Program-made: the position numbers and the translations under genes
Notes under the pieces: generated by a model
Database searches by the model: none
Seen by the model: only the letters and a program-made list of their open reading frames with translations
What the model was told of the DNA's origin: nothing
Shown: positions 6,211-6,422 of the stretch, piece by piece
Layout of the letters: each line of letters begins with the position of its first letter
Position numbering within the stretch: the stretch's first letter is position 1
From: Pseudomonadota bacterium
GTDB taxonomy: Bacteria > Pseudomonadota > Alphaproteobacteria > JAKJEU01
Direction: 5' to 3'
Assembly: GCA_022705265.1 (NCBI GenBank)
Contig: JAKJEU010000088.1
Location: forward strand, 1 to 6,422
Length of the DNA: 6,422 bases

Positions 6211-6422
6211 TTAGGAATTTGCGACTTCTCTTTCTTCGTTGAAACTTACAGCTTGTTCAAAATCAACGATCTCATAACAAGATGGGTCAGCAAAAACCTT
6301 TCTTAACAAGTTATTTGTAACGCCATGACCTGATTTATAACCTTTATACTTTCCGATAACAAGATATCCAGAAGTATATAAATCGCCAATAGCATCCAAA
6401 ATTTTATGTCTTACAAATTCGT
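6211..6422 (-). CDS. lpxC: UDP-3-O-acyl-N-acetylglucosamine deacetylase, C-terminal part (gene runs off the right edge)
   Basis: LpxC is the zinc deacetylase of the first committed step of lipid A synthesis, acting in the cytoplasm. Only the last 70 complete codons are here, of about 300 in the family; the frame is open to the window edge, so this is truncation by the window, not a pseudogene. The fragment starts EFVRHKILDAIGDL, containing the HKILD zinc site: His at 6406-6408 and Asp at 6394-6396 match H238 and D242 of E. coli. YKSGHGV follows, whose His (6325-6327) matches catalytic H265. An internal TTG at 6399 lies inside this motif and is not the real start. The C-terminal tail after DFEQ is short, hydrophilic and not conserved. 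The gene ends with TAA at 6213-6211 and is followed by aat, probably in one transcript. Its presence shows the organism makes lipid A. Confidence 0.95.
   Translation of the reverse strand, partial: EFVRHKILDAIGDLYTSGYLVIGKYKGYKSGHGVTNNLLRKVFADPSCYEIVDFEQAVSFNEEREVANS

Noticed and set aside
1..6422. Defence island, toxin-antitoxin pair, prophage, insertion sequence or CRISPR array
   Set aside because: All six genes are recognisable core families; no transposase, integrase, direct-repeat array, target-site duplication or small paired genes were seen on either strand.

Overview
The window is AT-rich DNA from a Gram-negative bacterium and reads as ordinary core chromosome, with no sign of phage, transposon, CRISPR array or tRNA/rRNA gene. 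Outer-membrane lipid A synthesis is shown by the C-terminal end of lpxC at the right edge. The leucyl/phenylalanyl-tRNA-protein transferase (Aat) has the short N-terminus and internal wording I associate with alphaproteobacterial Aat (GLFPMA, DTWIN, LLDTQF). Together with the low GC content, this suggests an AT-rich, probably host-associated alphaproteobacterium of a Rickettsiales, Holosporales or gut type. That placement is inference from memory of the families. The standard genetic code is used: tryptophan is TGG and no in-frame TGA occurs.

Layout. Four genes lie on the + strand, followed by two on the - strand. (1) 2-1015 is a membrane-anchored YkuE-type metallophosphoesterase; its reading frame is open to the left edge, so it is probably cut off at its start. 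(2) 1123-2778 is a YidE-type transporter with two membrane halves around two RCK_C domains. (3) 2937-4190 is seryl-tRNA synthetase, serS. (4) 4267-5592 is a major facilitator exporter of the MFS_3/EntS-like group. The - strand pair converges on the MFS gene: aat (5604-6191) lies directly downstream of lpxC (6211 to beyond the right edge), probably in one transcript. No gene-free stretch reaches 300 bases; the longest are 158 bases before serS, 107 before the yidE homologue and 76 before the MFS gene.

The + strand genes have separate intergenic regions with promoter-like sequences, so they look like independent units rather than one operon. They do not form one pathway: lipid or phosphate-ester metabolism at the membrane, two transporters, one tRNA synthetase, a protein-tagging enzyme for the N-degron pathway, and the first committed enzyme of lipid A synthesis. 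The only obvious thematic link is possible and indirect: YkuE-type enzymes include the lipid A enzyme LpxG in chlamydiae, and lpxC is nearby.

The most interesting non-coding signal is the serS leader. Several arms there are mutually complementary, and one 7-base segment exactly complements the serS ribosome-binding site, in an arrangement that could form a pseudoknot. It may equally be chance in AT-rich DNA or the remnant of a repeat. A second clear structure is a 13-bp hairpin that is both the last codons of aat and, read on the other strand, a terminator for the MFS gene.
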